NCBI GenBank assembly: GCA_021234155.1
Contig: JAJEKV010000046.1
Location: forward strand, 7,631,012-7,695,011
From: Isoetes taiwanensis
Lineage: Eukaryota > Streptophyta > Lycopodiopsida > Isoetales > Isoetaceae
DNA: 64,000 nucleotides
Direction: 5' to 3'
The position numbers and the translations under genes are program-made. Each line of letters begins with the position of its first letter. Positions within the stretch are counted from its first letter, which is position 1. Of this stretch, positions 1 through 11,291 are shown piece after piece. Below the pieces are notes generated by a model that had not been told where the DNA came from, did not search any database, and was given only the letters and a program-made list of their open reading frames with translations.

Positions 1-368
1 ACCAGGTGGTTCCCACACTGGAATATCTCAATTTTTGGAAAAAAAAAACACCCAAAACATTTCGGAAAAAAACCACATCTAAGTTTCCCCTCCTCCCCCT
101 CCCTAAAAAAAAAAAAAAACTCCCCAATCTCTTACAGATATTTCCTTCATTTACTATATATAAGTTGATGAACTTATGTTTTAGTTTCTACATTCAAGGA
201 GTATGAATTGAACAAGCTTTTCTCAAGCAGAATAAAATTCCCCCAATGTGGATTGTCAATATGCCCTTCATCCAGTCATGAGTGTGCATTTTGTAGATTC
301 CTATGGTTACCCTTGTTGGCTCAAATGTTGGCATATTTGGCCAACATTAGGAGACCACTTATATTAAA
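1..368. other. Gene-free flank left of the Helitron
   Basis: This is AT-rich sequence with A-runs and pyrimidine tracts. I see no coding similarity in it. The base at 368 (A on plus, T on minus) is the 3' flank expected of a Helitron inserted between A and T. Confidence 0.6.
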
Positions 369-379
369 CTAGAAAAAGT

Positions 380-396
380 GCCCAGCGTTGCTGGGC
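380..396 (-). terminator. Helitron H1 3' terminal hairpin
   Basis: This is a perfect 7-bp stem with a 3-base loop, sitting 7 bases from the terminal CTAG. Such hairpins act as rolling-circle termination signals in Helitrons. The same hairpin recurs at 5987-6003. Confidence 0.8.
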
Positions 397-2280
397 TTTT
401 CTTTGATATGGTTAAGAATGTTAATTGACTCCTTATACAGTAATTGTTTTATTGAGTTTAAGGAATACAACATATGAGGTAAGCTTTTAATTAAACGTAC
501 AAGGGACGATTAGTTGCACATTTAGTGTCATTGTTGGATCGCAGTTTGCAAGGCTTTTTGGCGATGCAGTTCCTTCGAGCAGTTGCAGATCGCTTCGGCT
601 CTTCACATATCTTCCGTACCAATGTAACAAAACAAGGAACATTAGAGAACACGCCAAGAGAAACCTACCCTTGTGTATCGAGTGATATGGCTCATATATT
701 GTACATCTGATACTTGAAGCTATTATTTTCTTGTCTATGGAGCTCACATTATTAATATGTGCAATACCTACTATTAACATGTGTAATACCTACGATGATT
801 CTGGTAGAAATTGTCTAACTCATAATATACATATATTGGGCTCTTCATTTTCTTAGAAACCTACATAATCACAAATACATCCTTAGAATAGTTCAAGCAT
901 AGCCGATAGGCAAATAATTTAGTTATTTTAAAGAGATGTGGCAGTTAAAAAAGCATCATTTTTATGTGTTTGACTTGCTCTTTTGCACATTTGGTAAATC
1001 TTGAATGAGACCTCTAACAGAATTCATGGTTGTAACCTGGAAGCTTCGCAGAATTCTGTTCAAATCAAAAAATTACAGCAGTTCAAATCAAAGAGGGTCT
1101 GTAGTCCATCTTCGTGCATCAGGTGCCCATCTATCATGCCCTCTATTTTTGCGTTGAAAAACAGTTTCGGACTTACGATTCAAGGAGGGTCTAATGAGCG
1201 GATCATGGGCTCCAGTGAGCAAATCATAGCCTGAGGTGGGCGGATCATGGGCAGCTTTCCTGGGCGGTAAATGGGCCATGCACGGATTATGGAGACCCTC
1301 CCCTATGCATCAGGCAAAAGAAAGAAACTTAAAACCCAAATACCAAGCCTGGCAAACCCATTTGCAAATATTAGGAAAAGGGCCAAGCATATTTCCTTCA
1401 TCTAGGAACATTCCCAACCCTTGGCACTCGTGTAAACAGTGAATCCCTATATAGGAGGAGAGATGCTGCATGCAAATGAAAATAGATTCACCTAAACCTA
1501 AATAGAAGCTAAGCATAAAATCAAATCTATATGGGAAGTTCACATTTAGAAATATAGCATCAAACATGAAGTTTCAAAAACGTGCTCCATATCTTCTATC
1601 TCACGGCAAACTTTGGAGGTATGGAATGACCAAACAAGGCACTCAACTTTAATCCACCGACCATAATTTACGTATGACAAATATCACAAAGGGAAAACAA
1701 CCCATATCATTCAAAACAAACCCCGGTAGCTTGTCTTTTTGCTATTAGCCTTTCCGTTGCTATACTTCAAATTCATTAAATAGCACCATTTGTTGGGAAG
1801 CGGAGATTCAACTTTCATAAGTAGCGAGGGAATGCTCTTAGTCAGTATGGTACAAAATGCAAAGCCCAAATTGAAGACAAGCAGGATGACATAGAGATAA
1901 AGAGAACCATTTTTTAAGTAACCGAGAAAAAAAACAAGGTTAAACCAAAGAAACATGATTCCAATATAATTAAGTCATAGAGTAACCCCCACAATTGCCG
2001 GAGATTAACAAAGGTATATTACATGATAGTAGAAGAATAAAAGAAAACCAAAGAATCGAAATACCTCATAGTCCTTGCCACCACCATTTTGAATTGTCAA
2101 ATTCTCTCGATATATAAGCGTGTAGATTGCTGAGAATTGTTTTGTCCCAAAGAACTCAATGTTTCTAATAACTCACTATGAAACATGTAGAAAAATAGGA
2201 TAGATTGAGACTTCTTTCAAAAAGGCAGTATACCACATGCCACTTGATAATAATGTGCGTCTCAACTTCCAAGTTCCCAT
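397..2280. other. H1 interior without recognisable gene
   Basis: AT-rich sequence. Short open frames exist but none resembles a known family. A short repeated phrase (CGGATCATGGGC) occurs near 1199 and 1242. Nothing else is supported. Confidence 0.5.
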
Positions 2281-2900
2281 CCGAGAACTACCCACGAAAA
2301 ATAAAGGGAAAATCCAATTATATCATTTGGACCCCAAAACAAATACAATGCTAATAGATGAGTGGTGAGGTGTACCACGAAAGCTTATCAGGGATTAAAA
2401 ACCCGCCCTTTTCGGGTTTCGAGGGAAAACCCTAGTGATAAGCCTTGGCAAGGGCTTAGACAAGCGTAAAGGCATAGAATGCGGCTCCCAAAAACCCCGC
2501 GCATGGAGAAGTCGAAGCGGATGGCGCTTTCGCCAAACCAATTACGCACATCACCAACAACAAGCGAGAAACATACCAAAAGAATAGCATCACCCGATTG
2601 GGTGGAAAAAACATCACCCACCGGTGGAAAAACATGATCGCCAGAACTTGTACAAAATATAATAAACAAAGAAGGGGGGGAGGGTGGATTCAAAGAGAAT
2701 AAGGTACTGCTGAGAGAAGAGGAAGCGCCGATGAAACGTCGATGAAGAACTCTGCAATAAGTAGCAAACGCCCAACCTAATGAACGGCCCAAAACGCATG
2801 TGATGCATGCATGCGATGCATGCAATGCATGCATGCTCGTCTTGAGCAAGAATGCCGATTCGCTACGCGAATCGACAACATATCCAATATGAACTGTCAA
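2281..2900 (-). repeat. Dispersed repeat, copy 1 (retroposon-like, second copy at 49.3 kb)
   Basis: About 600 bp are clearly homologous to 49291-49790 in the same orientation. Shared blocks include the stretch around GGGAAAATCCAATTATATCA near 2307, the module TAGGGTTTTCCCTCGAAACC (minus strand, about 2418-2437), the pyrimidine-rich block near 2680-2730 and the CATGCATG cluster at the end. The module GGTTTTYCCTCGAAAACCC followed by GGGTTTTTAATCC also occurs in the SINE-like copy at 22.5 kb, so these belong to one broader repeat family. Minus-strand open frames across it (for example 2388-2900) are conserved only loosely in the second copy and I do not call them genes. Confidence 0.65.
2797..2838. 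promoter_or_regulatory. Cluster of RY-type CATGCATG motifs
   Basis: Overlapping GCATGCATGC and GATGCATGC motifs fill about 40 bases. CATGCA is the RY element bound by plant B3-domain factors such as the ABI3/FUS3 class. The other copy of this repeat keeps a shorter CATGCATG cluster at about 49753-49775, so the motif belongs to the repeat. Any function is inference. Confidence 0.35.
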
Positions 2901-3591
2901 TAGACAAGAAGGAAAGAATTAATTAATTTAACTTCTCAACAATTTCATTTAAAGGATGGCCCAAATTAAAAAAAATATACACAAACTACGTTGGTTATCA
3001 AACCATGAAGCACCAAAGATTATTACAAATAGGTAACATTATAACTATCAGAAAAGTTTATAGCATATGATAATATAATTCAATATCTCATTGGTAAATC
3101 TCATTATCTAATAGTCCATAACAAATGTCGATATAAAATTCCCAATTGCACTCCTCTATTGGAGTGCAAAAAATAGGATATGTATCCTGTGGAGCACACA
3201 CAGAGAAGGCATCAATAAGGCATTAAGAGATTGTTCAATACACCTGTAGGCACCAAATAACATACAACGCCAGCGATATAAGATCCTTAATCTTCCATCC
3301 TATTTGTTATGCCCTTGGTTCCTTAATGTATACGTCCCTTTTTCTCTAGTGACACACCGCATCTCCTTATTAGCTAATACTTGTGAGCTTATTTGTTTGG
3401 CAGCATCAACATGGCCAGGCGTGTTACATGACCTGTTACATGACCTTTGTCATGCGTAGCTATAGAAAGTAAAAAGAAAGCTCCAAAACCTGTTTTTGCA
3501 AAGACTCTTAGGATATTCATATATAAAGCTGAAGACAATCATCGCACAGGTATCACATGTCCTCCTATTCTATTTGAAATATAATCAACAA

Positions 3592-4329
3592 TGGCAATCT
3601 AAAATTCATGGGTCAATGCCTTATTTCTGTGTTGGATCGAGTCTTGAATTTAATGCTACCTGGTCTAAACATCAAAGGTGGTAATCTATTCGTGTTGCGT
3701 AAAACGAAGAGGCTATTCCAACACATATATGACACTTTGGGGGATGTTCCAAGCTTTCTTTTCGATTATGGTCAGATTCTTTGTCAGTTGCTTCACATCC
3801 CAGAGTATCGCCTGCGTATAAGCAAGAAGGTGTATGGAGGTATGCTAGTTCATCCCTATGTTGAATCTGGAAGAAATCATTTCTAATCAGGGCCATCTTT
3901 GTAACAGATCTGGTGCTTCTATTTCTAAAGATAGCAAAGTTCATTGCTCGTGGAGGCGCACGAGGCGGGAACAACAAAGAAGAAGCATTCTGGGAGTACT
4001 TTGACATTCTTGTATGCGCTCCAATATCCACGGAGATTTTCCGGACTTTTTGAGAACCGACATCCCTTTGGATTTGTTGATATATTTTTGCATCTTAGGT
4101 AAGAAGTTGAGCTTTTAAATGGCAGTTTTGCCAACATAACCCGATTGGATGATTATTCATTCTTGTAACTCGAGGAGATGAAGGATTGCAAAAAAATTAT
4201 TGGCATCTTTAAATGTCCTCCTTTTCAATGATGGACCAAATTTAGGGGATATCTTGGTTGACATACACACGAATGTAAGGAAGTTCATGGTCCGCACATG
4301 GATCACTACTCGGGACCATGAACTGGAGG
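3592..4329 (+). pseudogene. ATM: Captured fragment of the ATM kinase gene (N-terminal region, three exon-like pieces)
   Basis: Three plus-strand pieces read in the order of the plant ATM N-terminal region. Piece 1 (about 3592-3840) contains KRLFQHIYDTLGDVPSF and DYGQILCQLLHIPEYRL and ends at a good donor (GGAG/GTATGC). Piece 2 (about 3909-4100) contains KEEAFWEYF and, after a frame change, GDFPDFLRTDI. Piece 3 (about 4163-4329) contains LLFNDGPNLGDI and RTWITTRDHELE and ends at GAG/GTAAAT. Plant ATM has the matching series KEEAFRY, GDFPDDLREEI, LLKDGPNLG and WLTTHDK in this order. ATM is a very large nuclear PI3K-like kinase of the DNA double-strand-break response. Only about 150-190 residues are present, with no kinase domain, so this is a gene fragment. 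It lies inside Helitron H1 on the opposite strand to the element. Confidence 0.8.
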
Positions 4330-5884
4330 TAAATAACAGTATATATGTTACGGCATGTGTTCGAATCAATCTGTGAACGATTATAATGGTGTATTGCTGG
4401 CAGGAATCCCTAAAAGATAAAATAGAAATATACTGGGCCAAATCAAAAGCATTTTATATGCAGATAATTATTGAATCTAGTGCAAATAAGATTTACCTGT
4501 GATTCTAGAACCCTGCCAAAAGAAATTCGATTATCTAGAAGAGAAGCAAAGAACACGGAAATCGAAATGGAGGGGCGTCAACCGAAACCTAACAATTCTT
4601 GGCGAGAGCGCCAACTGTCTATTCTATAACAGCTTCAATCTCGAATGGTAGCCTTTTATCTAGCATTGATTAACCATACATTTAGTCAATATTTTTTTTT
4701 AAAGCTATCATGCATTCTCACAAGCTATGACATAACAACGTGCTAGCTCTAAGAGACAATAACTTCGTTAATCCTTATCAAGAGGACTGCTTCTCTTATA
4801 AACTATAGGCGAGCGTGGCCAATTCCACCCTGTAAGCAATTTAACAATTACAAGAGAAAAGAGCGTACTTAGAAAGTTTTGCATGCGAGTTCTTGGCTGA
4901 CAATAAAGCATGCCATATGATTATCCCTATTTATTCAGCTAAAACAAAATTACCAGATAAACATCACGAAAGCTTGCTCAGAGATGGTAAAAAAACCAAA
5001 GCATGAAATACCTTATGCATAAAAACCTATTTTTATGCCGCTGCAACCTCCTTTTGTAGTTTGAAATCCATATAGCCTTTGCTCGGTCGGACTTAACATT
5101 CACAGTGTCCTTCCAAAATCTTTAAGGTGCTCAAGTAGACCCAGCTCTCGCTTCAAGGAGAAAGCAATAAACATGGCAAATACAGTAGCAAATCCGGCAT
5201 CTCCATTTTTGCAACATGGCTTTCAAAACCGGAACATGAAATTGCTAGAGACTGTTGTTGGGAAACTGGGTCATGTTTTAATCATGAGGAAGGAATGTTG
5301 AGATAAGAATAAAAAGATAGCAAGGTGTCGCGATTGCAAAAAAGGTTCACACTGTATTTTAGAAATCCTATGAAAAATAACAGATTAGGGCGGACGATAT
5401 AGCAGAAGGCGGAGTTAGCCGGAATTGGTTCTGGTTGAGCCGACTTGCTTGAAGCAAGAGAATCGGCTGGTTGCCGAGGCTTTTAGAGCTCTGGTTTTGT
5501 AGCAGAAGGAGTCTTGAAGCAAGATTGCATACAGGGTACTTAGAATCCAGTGCACTGGCGGAATCCCTTAGCAAAAGTTGCGAAAAAAAATTGATTCGCA
5601 CGCTTCCGTTGCCTTCTCTATGTGGCAAATGTGATCCGACCTGAGAAATAGCGCAGAGAGATAAGTTTCTATGTTATATACAATTCTAAAGAAAATCTGC
5701 CTGAAAGAATGCTGAAGATGATGTCTTATGCTTTGGTTTAGATCTCCCCATCGCCCAAAACTGAGTTTGTCCTCGTACGGGGAGAGGGAACACCGCATCA
5801 AACAAAATTGAAACTGAAAATCGAACGAACCAAAATAAAATAAAAAAATCAACGGGTGGACATAGAGGTTAGAATAGGAATAGT
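4330..5884. other. H1 interior without recognisable gene
   Basis: Mostly AT-rich. A minus-strand frame of 126 codons (5568-5948) is open but resembles nothing I know and runs into the Helitron terminus. Part of this stretch may be intronic or flanking DNA captured with ATM, but I cannot show that. Confidence 0.4.
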
Positions 5885-5975
5885 CATGATCTGACGGTCC
5901 ATAATGAAAGTTGTGGGAAAAGAAATTGACGGCCGAGATGCTATGCACACACTACATTTTGCTTTTATTATTATA
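5885..5975 (-). repeat. Helitron H1 5' subterminal sequence
   Basis: This block (GAAAGTTGTGGGAAAAGAAA..., then GACGGCCGAGATGCT, GCACACACTACATTTTGC and TTATTATTAT) is nearly identical to 11201-11280 at the 5' end of H2. It abuts the CTAG end of H2 directly at 5975/5976, which shows that H2 inserted into the last bases of H1. Confidence 0.8.
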
Positions 5976-5986
5976 CTAGAAAAATT

Positions 5987-6003
5987 GCCCAGCGTTGCTG
6001 GGC
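5987..6003 (-). terminator. Helitron H2 3' terminal hairpin
   Basis: A perfect 7-bp stem with a 3-base loop, identical to the H1 hairpin, placed 7 bases from the terminal CTAG. Confidence 0.8.
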
Positions 6004-7535
6004 TTTTCATTGGGATTAAAGTCAAAAGTTAATGAAGATATGATTGAGAACGTCTTGGTGCCATGTGTAATACATATGATCTTTCATGATGTATAGTCGC
6101 ATGCATAACCTATAAGCAGCTCATTGGCTACATGTGAAAGTGTTCCATCCAGCTCAACATCCATATTAAAGCCATCTATGTCATATCCTCCATTTTGGCA
6201 TGACCTATGAACAACCCATCGGTTACATGCAAAAGTATCTTAGTACTTATTTTAACATAGTGGCATGCCCTAGTAGTTGCCAATGACCATCATGAGAAAT
6301 AGATATTTTGGATTATGGTAGTCTAAGGTGGTCTTTGGTGGGCATTATCTTAAATCCTTTAAGCGATGTCAAAACAAAGTACGTGATAGAGAATGACCCC
6401 AAAGAGAGATCGGTTTGAACCACAACGGCATGGCGTAGTTGCATATAATTGTATTTGATGTAAGCTTCCTCAACAAAATGAACATGTCACTCTATCAAAA
6501 GCTTATATGCTAGCGTTGTTCCCCGATGAATACGTAATACTTGCCACAAAATGATTCTACGACCCGAGAAATTGAAATTAGGCCCTTTTCCACGACCACG
6601 GTGTCTTATTTTTTTTTATTAGATTTGGTTGGTCCAAGTCAGCATTTAAGACATGACAGTTTTTCCACGGCAATTTTTACGACATGTCGTAAAGCTCTTC
6701 CGTACAATGTTGCAGTCTCATTTTCTTCCGAGGGATTTCCCCCGCTAGCTCTAGCAAAGTCTTATGTACAATGTGACCACAGAGCTTTAAAATGCTCACA
6801 TGTGTAGTCTTAGCTAAAGTAACAAAAGCCCAAAACACCTTTGGTTTCTTTTGTTGAAGCAACCCAAAGGCCAAACTATTACCTTCATTTAATTATTGAA
6901 AGCTTGATGGTGAAATAACATCATCAATCTTCAAAATCTTCACAACTTGGCTTGCAAGCAATATCTACTGCTTTTTACCAATTAAAGTTCCAAAAACATT
7001 TTTGTACCCTCGTATCATTTGTTCCAATATTGTTGCAATCTATGTTATGGGTTGTTTCCTGAACCAATAAAAAAGCTTTGGTGAATATAATGAACTCACA
7101 GATATGTATCACTTATAAAGAACATTCTTTTACCTTCAATTGTTGAGCCTTTATAGCCGTCAAAGTGTCAATGGACTGCAAACCACTATTTTCGACCAAC
7201 GCCATAGGAACCGCATCAGCATCCATAAATGCCCGTCAAAAAGATAGGTATTAGATATCCATAGGTGCCTTGCATGATCAACAATCTACAATATCACCAG
7301 ATCTATTTCAAAATGTACTTATATGCAAATAATCTAATAAAATATCATATGATTACTCATAGAGATTGATGTTCTTTCAAACCCTTGTTTGCCATTGATT
7401 AAGTGTCTGCAAGAATTGACAGATAGAATAACATAACCCAATATATGTGGGTATGATGAAGGCAATTAGAAACATGACAGAATGTCAAAGGGGGACACAT
7501 GCATAATCTATACGTGGTTGCACATGTTGAGGCAT
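6004..7535. other. H2 interior without recognisable gene
   Basis: AT-rich sequence with short open frames only and no recognised similarity. Confidence 0.4.
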
Positions 7536-7684
7536 CTAATAAAAAGATTTATAGAACATATTGATATAATAGTAAACATACATGTTCAAGACCAGTAATC
7601 TTATAATCTTATCTGCAGCAGCTTCAACTGTTAATGAACATGCTATTTCTGCACAACCACGTCCATATACAATTTCATTATCGC

Positions 7685-7793
7685 GATTCCATGAAAACAG
7701 ATTTTGGTCCGATATATCATTAAATGCATTATATGCAGATTCTAGACATTCACACTTTCCATACATATTGACAAGTGCAGTTCCGACATCCAC
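7685..7793 (-). pseudogene. PPR (PLS-class) gene fragment 1
   Basis: The minus-strand reading starts with DVGTALVNMYGKCECLE, continues as SAYNAFNDISDQNLFSWN, then turns into unrelated sequence. VGTALVNMYGKCG...A...F..I...N..SWN is the end of one L-type PPR motif and the start of an S-type motif. PPR proteins of this class bind organellar RNA and often guide C-to-U editing. The piece is about one motif long, with no targeting peptide and no E/DYW domain, so it is a relic. It lies on the coding strand of the Helitron. Confidence 0.75.
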
Positions 7794-7879
7794 AATAGGT
7801 GATTTTCTCTGGTTTTACATTTCTACCGCCATCTTTTGAAAGAGTTTAAGGGAATTACTTTCTTGCCCATGTTGCACAT

Positions 7880-8020
7880 ATGTTGCAAACATAGCATTCC
7901 ACATGCATGCTTTCAAATATAACTTCTGCATCTTTCACACTTCCGCATTTCCCATACATGTTGATGAGTGCATTTTCCTCAAGAACATCAGTTTCAAGTT
8001 CAGTGTCAACATGCGTGTAA
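7880..8020 (-). pseudogene. PPR (PLS-class) gene fragment 2
   Basis: The minus-strand frame reads TELETDVLEENALINMYGKC then GSVKDAEVIFESM. The order is ...D...NALINMYGKCGSVKDAEVIFESM, a typical PPR motif junction. Flanking residues do not fit a PPR, so the fragment is truncated at both ends. It lies about 90 bases from fragment 1 on the same strand and could be another motif of the same source gene. Confidence 0.72.
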
Positions 8021-8029
8021 GTGCTTGCC

Positions 8030-8205
8030 TCTAAAGAAGTTGATGTTGAAGGATGATTTCTGTGTAGGAGTCTATTGTACAACACAAGTCAGTGGGAAGC
8101 ATTGGCTCCTTGCATATAATCTGCAGCACAGGCTGCAGCACTTAGAATGATGGCTATTATATGTAGAAGGAAGTCCTACATCATTGTGTTGCAAGTTTAT
8201 CTTAA
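8030..8205. repeat. Direct duplication inside H2, copy 1
   Basis: About 170 bases around CTTGCATATAATCTGCAGCA and the following TATTATATGTAGAAGGAAGT block recur at 8529-8702 with about 90 percent identity by eye. The copies are about 500 bases apart and in the same orientation. Confidence 0.8.
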
Positions 8206-8528
8206 GAGCAAAATTACAAGCTAATGCACGCCTATACTGAACTGAATCTCTAGTTAGAACAAACTTTGCTTCATGGAAAAGCGTTATGCAGAATATATAA
8301 GATTCCAAAACGGCATGATAAAATTGATTAGCAAGCTTGTACCAGAAGGTACGCATGCTTTGTTTCAGGTCGTAGCACTAAGATTATAGAAGCATAAGCA
8401 CCAAGAAATCATCAGATAGATTTTGATCCATCCAACCATTAAGTCACCCATCTTCTGTCCTTAACAGCACCCTACAAATTTAAGCAAACAAATTGGAAGG
8501 CAAGAAACTTACTGTAATGTGGCAATCA

Positions 8529-8702
8529 ATTGACGTTGAAGGACGATTTTCTGCAGAAGTCTGTTGTACAGCATAAGTTAGTGGGAAGCATCAGTTCCTT
8601 GCATATAATCTGCAGCACGGGCTGCAGCACTTAGAATGATGGCTATTATATGTAGAAGGAAGTTCTACATCATTGCATTGCAAGTTTATCATAAGAGCAA
8701 AA
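8529..8702. repeat. Direct duplication inside H2, copy 2
   Basis: Partner of 8030-8205. Both begin with a GAYGTTGAAGGAYGATTT phrase and end near AAGAGCAAAAT. Neither copy has recognised coding content. Confidence 0.8.
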
Positions 8703-9097
8703 TCATCCCAGGCACAAATGATTCTGAAGCCTACATCAAGCCGGCCAGCAATCTGCCCACAAAGAATTACAGGAATAACAGCACCACAGGGCAATAATTT
8801 TTATTTCATATATTGTTACATTGCAATAGAATCAATCCGGTATAATCTGCCAGCTCTCTGCTTTGAGAACATATATATCATGCTTTGGACTCCAAATCTT
8901 TGTCCCACAAGGCTACATAAAAAACCAGCACTTGCAAAGTTGTAACCTGCAAAGGCTTCTCTCATCAATGTCGCTTTTGAAAAAAAACACAATGGAAATC
9001 AAATAAGCCATTTTCAAAAGCAAACCCATATCATTCTTTTGTGGAACCATTCTAGACAGATTCCTCAGCAGCGGCATAAGGCAAAGCATTTCACATA

Positions 9098-9312
9098 TCC
9101 ACAAGGGTACTGCCGACAGCAATATCAGACTGAATCTTATCTTGAATGATTTGCTCATGGATATGCCTACCTTGTTCTATAGCACCTATACGTCCACATG
9201 CCTTCATGATGTTAAGAATTTTTCTCTCACTGCCTTTAACTTCCAGATCCTCTAGAGTACAAGCAAAGCATTGAAGAAGTGGAATATGAAACTTCGTTGA
9301 CTGCTTCTTCAA
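9098..9312 (-). pseudogene. PPR (PLS-class) gene fragment 3
   Basis: The minus-strand reading contains ILNIMKACGRIGAIEQGRHI, then HEQIIQDKIQSDIAVGSTLVDM. This is the common junction of a P/L PPR motif: KACG...A.EQG..IH..I......DI.VGSTLVDMY. The frame is lost right after VDM, where sequence starting CEMLCLMPLL follows in another frame. About 45 bases of it (GTTCTATAGCACCTATACGT onward at 9176) are repeated exactly at 9780. Confidence 0.8.
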
Positions 9313-9779
9313 AGAAGCACAACCTCAATATCGATATTTTGTAGAGTAATCTTTGGGAGAAACCACCAGACCTCTACCTTTCTTTGCCCCTCTATATACA
9401 GTCTCAACTATATTAATAAATTCTTGCTTGTCTTTCAAGCCCAATTAATTTTGTTGTTGTTTCCAGTACCAAGATCAATCATGCTATGTTTGTTGAAAAA
9501 AAAAAAAATATACTTGTACATGGATCATAAAAGCTCAGACATTGTGTTGAAATCAGGCACCTCTGTAATATCCACCAGGTATATGACGGCAAAATTCTTT
9601 ATTGTCTCTGCAACTGATGCCAACACCTCATCCATCTGCAAAAATAAATGCAGTCTACCATTAAAGCTGCACAACTCAACAACCAGAACTCCACTCATTA
9701 CAGAACAACATATTTCAAGCAGTTGGCAACTGAGTTTAGGCTACGACATTATAAACCAATTAGATGACGTCATGATGAA

Positions 9780-10063
9780 CGTTCTATAGCACCTATACGT
9801 CCACATGCCTTCATGATGTTAAGAAATGTTACTTTGTTTGGGTTGATCCCTTGATGGAGCATGCCTCCAAAACATCTTAAGGCATCAGAACCTTCATCAT
9901 GCTGGGTATACCCTGCAATCATCACACTCCATATGACAACATTCCTTTTTGGTAAATTGTCAAAGATTTTGCATGCCTCCTCCAAGCTCATGCACTTGGC
10001 ATATGTATCAATTAGAGTACTCCCAATAATAATATCAGATTGAATGCTGCTGGACTGAAACAT
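9780..10063 (-). pseudogene. PPR (PLS-class) gene fragment 4, nearly two motifs
   Basis: The best PPR piece in the window, about 95 residues. In order it has QSDIIIGSTLIDTYAKC, SLEEACKIFDNLPKRNVVIW, SVMIAGYTQHDEGSDALRCF, GGMLHQGINPNKVTFLNIMK and ACGRIGAIE. The tandem 35-residue spacing and the L, S and P motif ends are plain. It stops at GAIE, where fragment 3 carries on (EQGRHIHEQ), and the two share an identical block of about 45 bases. The source is a PLS-type PPR gene. This is a captured remnant, without start, targeting peptide or C-terminal domains. Confidence 0.85.
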
Positions 10064-11200
10064 TTGTTCCCATAAAACCTATTGAAAACAAACAGTCTCC
10101 TATCCATTTTTCTGTTCTTCACAAATTGCATTGCATGAGAGGAAAAGAAAAGTTGAATAAGGAACAACACATTTTTTATCTAGTGCTTCACCCCAAGTAG
10201 CAGATACTTAATTCTCATCTAATATAATCTAAGGCAGCATGGATTATTGATTTCAAGGAGATACGGTAAGCAAGCAGGCTAAAAATCACAGATTGTTTCT
10301 GACAAACATTCTAGTCGGTGTAAAAAGAGGCTTCACTTCCTTGAGGTTCAAGCCTCAGTAATTTGGAGATCAATACCATGTTCTTCTGCCTCAACCTATG
10401 AGCAATGAATCCAGGCCAATGAATTCACAGCTACAAAGAAGACAGCAGAGTGGATGCATTGCACTGGATCAGGGGAAAAAATTCAACAAAGGGCAATGTA
10501 ATTTCGTCCAGAGTTTCCTTTTATGCCACCTCAGAAAAAATCATGCACAATACATGTGTTTTTCTCTTGAAACGACAAAGGGATAAACAAAGGTAGAGAA
10601 ATGATACGATATTTGCCTGCTGCTGTTGCCAGTCCTACAAAGGAATAACCTCCATTGAACGCACAGAGAAAACTCCTGCAGAAAAAGAAAGAAGGTTTAA
10701 ATGACAAAGCAAGTAAATACTTCGTGAGTCTTCTATTTAAGGTCGGATTTGCAGAGCAAAGCCGACAACAACCTCAGTTATCCCAGGATCTTTCTCTTAG
10801 CCGGATATATGAAGAACGCTTTGTAGATCTGCAAAAACATAACATACATCATAATATCATAGCCGTTATTTATGTGGAGGCAGATAAAAGATGTGGTAAG
10901 TAAGCCGTAAAGGTAAATAAGGTAAATAAGAGCGACAGGTGAGATGTGCAGAAGAAAAACCTTTCTGCTTTGCCGTTTCACAAGAAAAACCTTCTGCATC
11001 CACGCTGCAGATAAAGCTTTTTTCAACTCCGACTTCTGTTTTGCATGCCTAAGAGACTCTTTGCCAAACGATTATTCATTGCACACCTTTCTAAGAAAAT
11101 ACTCCAGTCGATTGTGCAAAATGGTTTGCGGTTGTTTCTCTTAGTCTCGCATGCATCGATCTAGCAAAAAAAAATGGCAAAATAATAACTAACTACTCAA
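10064..11200. other. H2 interior without recognisable gene
   Basis: Short open frames on both strands with no recognised similarity. Confidence 0.4.
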
Positions 11201-11291
11201 CGGCCCAGAATGAAAGTTGTGGGAAAAGAAATGGACGGCCGAGATGCTCTGCACACACTACATTTTGCTTTTATTATTATATATAGATAGA
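11201..11291 (-). repeat. Helitron H2 5' terminal and subterminal sequence
   Basis: Matches the H1 5' subterminus at 5885-5975 and ends in a GATA-rich run whose minus strand starts with TC. Confidence 0.8.

Larger units (their letters stand above)
5976..11291 (-). mobile_element. Helitron H2 (inner, non-autonomous), carrying PPR fragments
   Basis: On the minus strand the 3' end is CTAG at 5976-5979, preceded by the same 17-base hairpin as H1 (5987-6003). The 5' end is TCTATCTATATATAATAAT, with the TC at 11290-11291 (11286-11287 is also possible because of GATA repeats). The flanking bases on the minus strand are A (before TC) and T (after CTAG), as expected for A^T insertion. Removing 5976-11291 rejoins TTATTATTATA to TATAGAAGATAG, which recreates an H2-like 5' end for H1. 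The body holds four or five PPR fragments on the same strand as the element, plus an internal direct duplication. No Rep/helicase was seen. Confidence 0.78.

Noticed and set aside
2388-2900. 170-codon minus-strand frame, possibly a protein gene
   Set aside because: The region is a dispersed repeat. The second copy at 49.3 kb keeps nucleotide similarity but not the frame, and composition suggests non-coding sequence.
3147-3170. Hairpin TTGCACTCC-TCTATT-GGAGTGCAA as a terminator or miRNA
   Set aside because: A single 9-bp stem in AT-rich DNA is expected by chance, and there is no paired arm of miRNA length or neighbouring gene.
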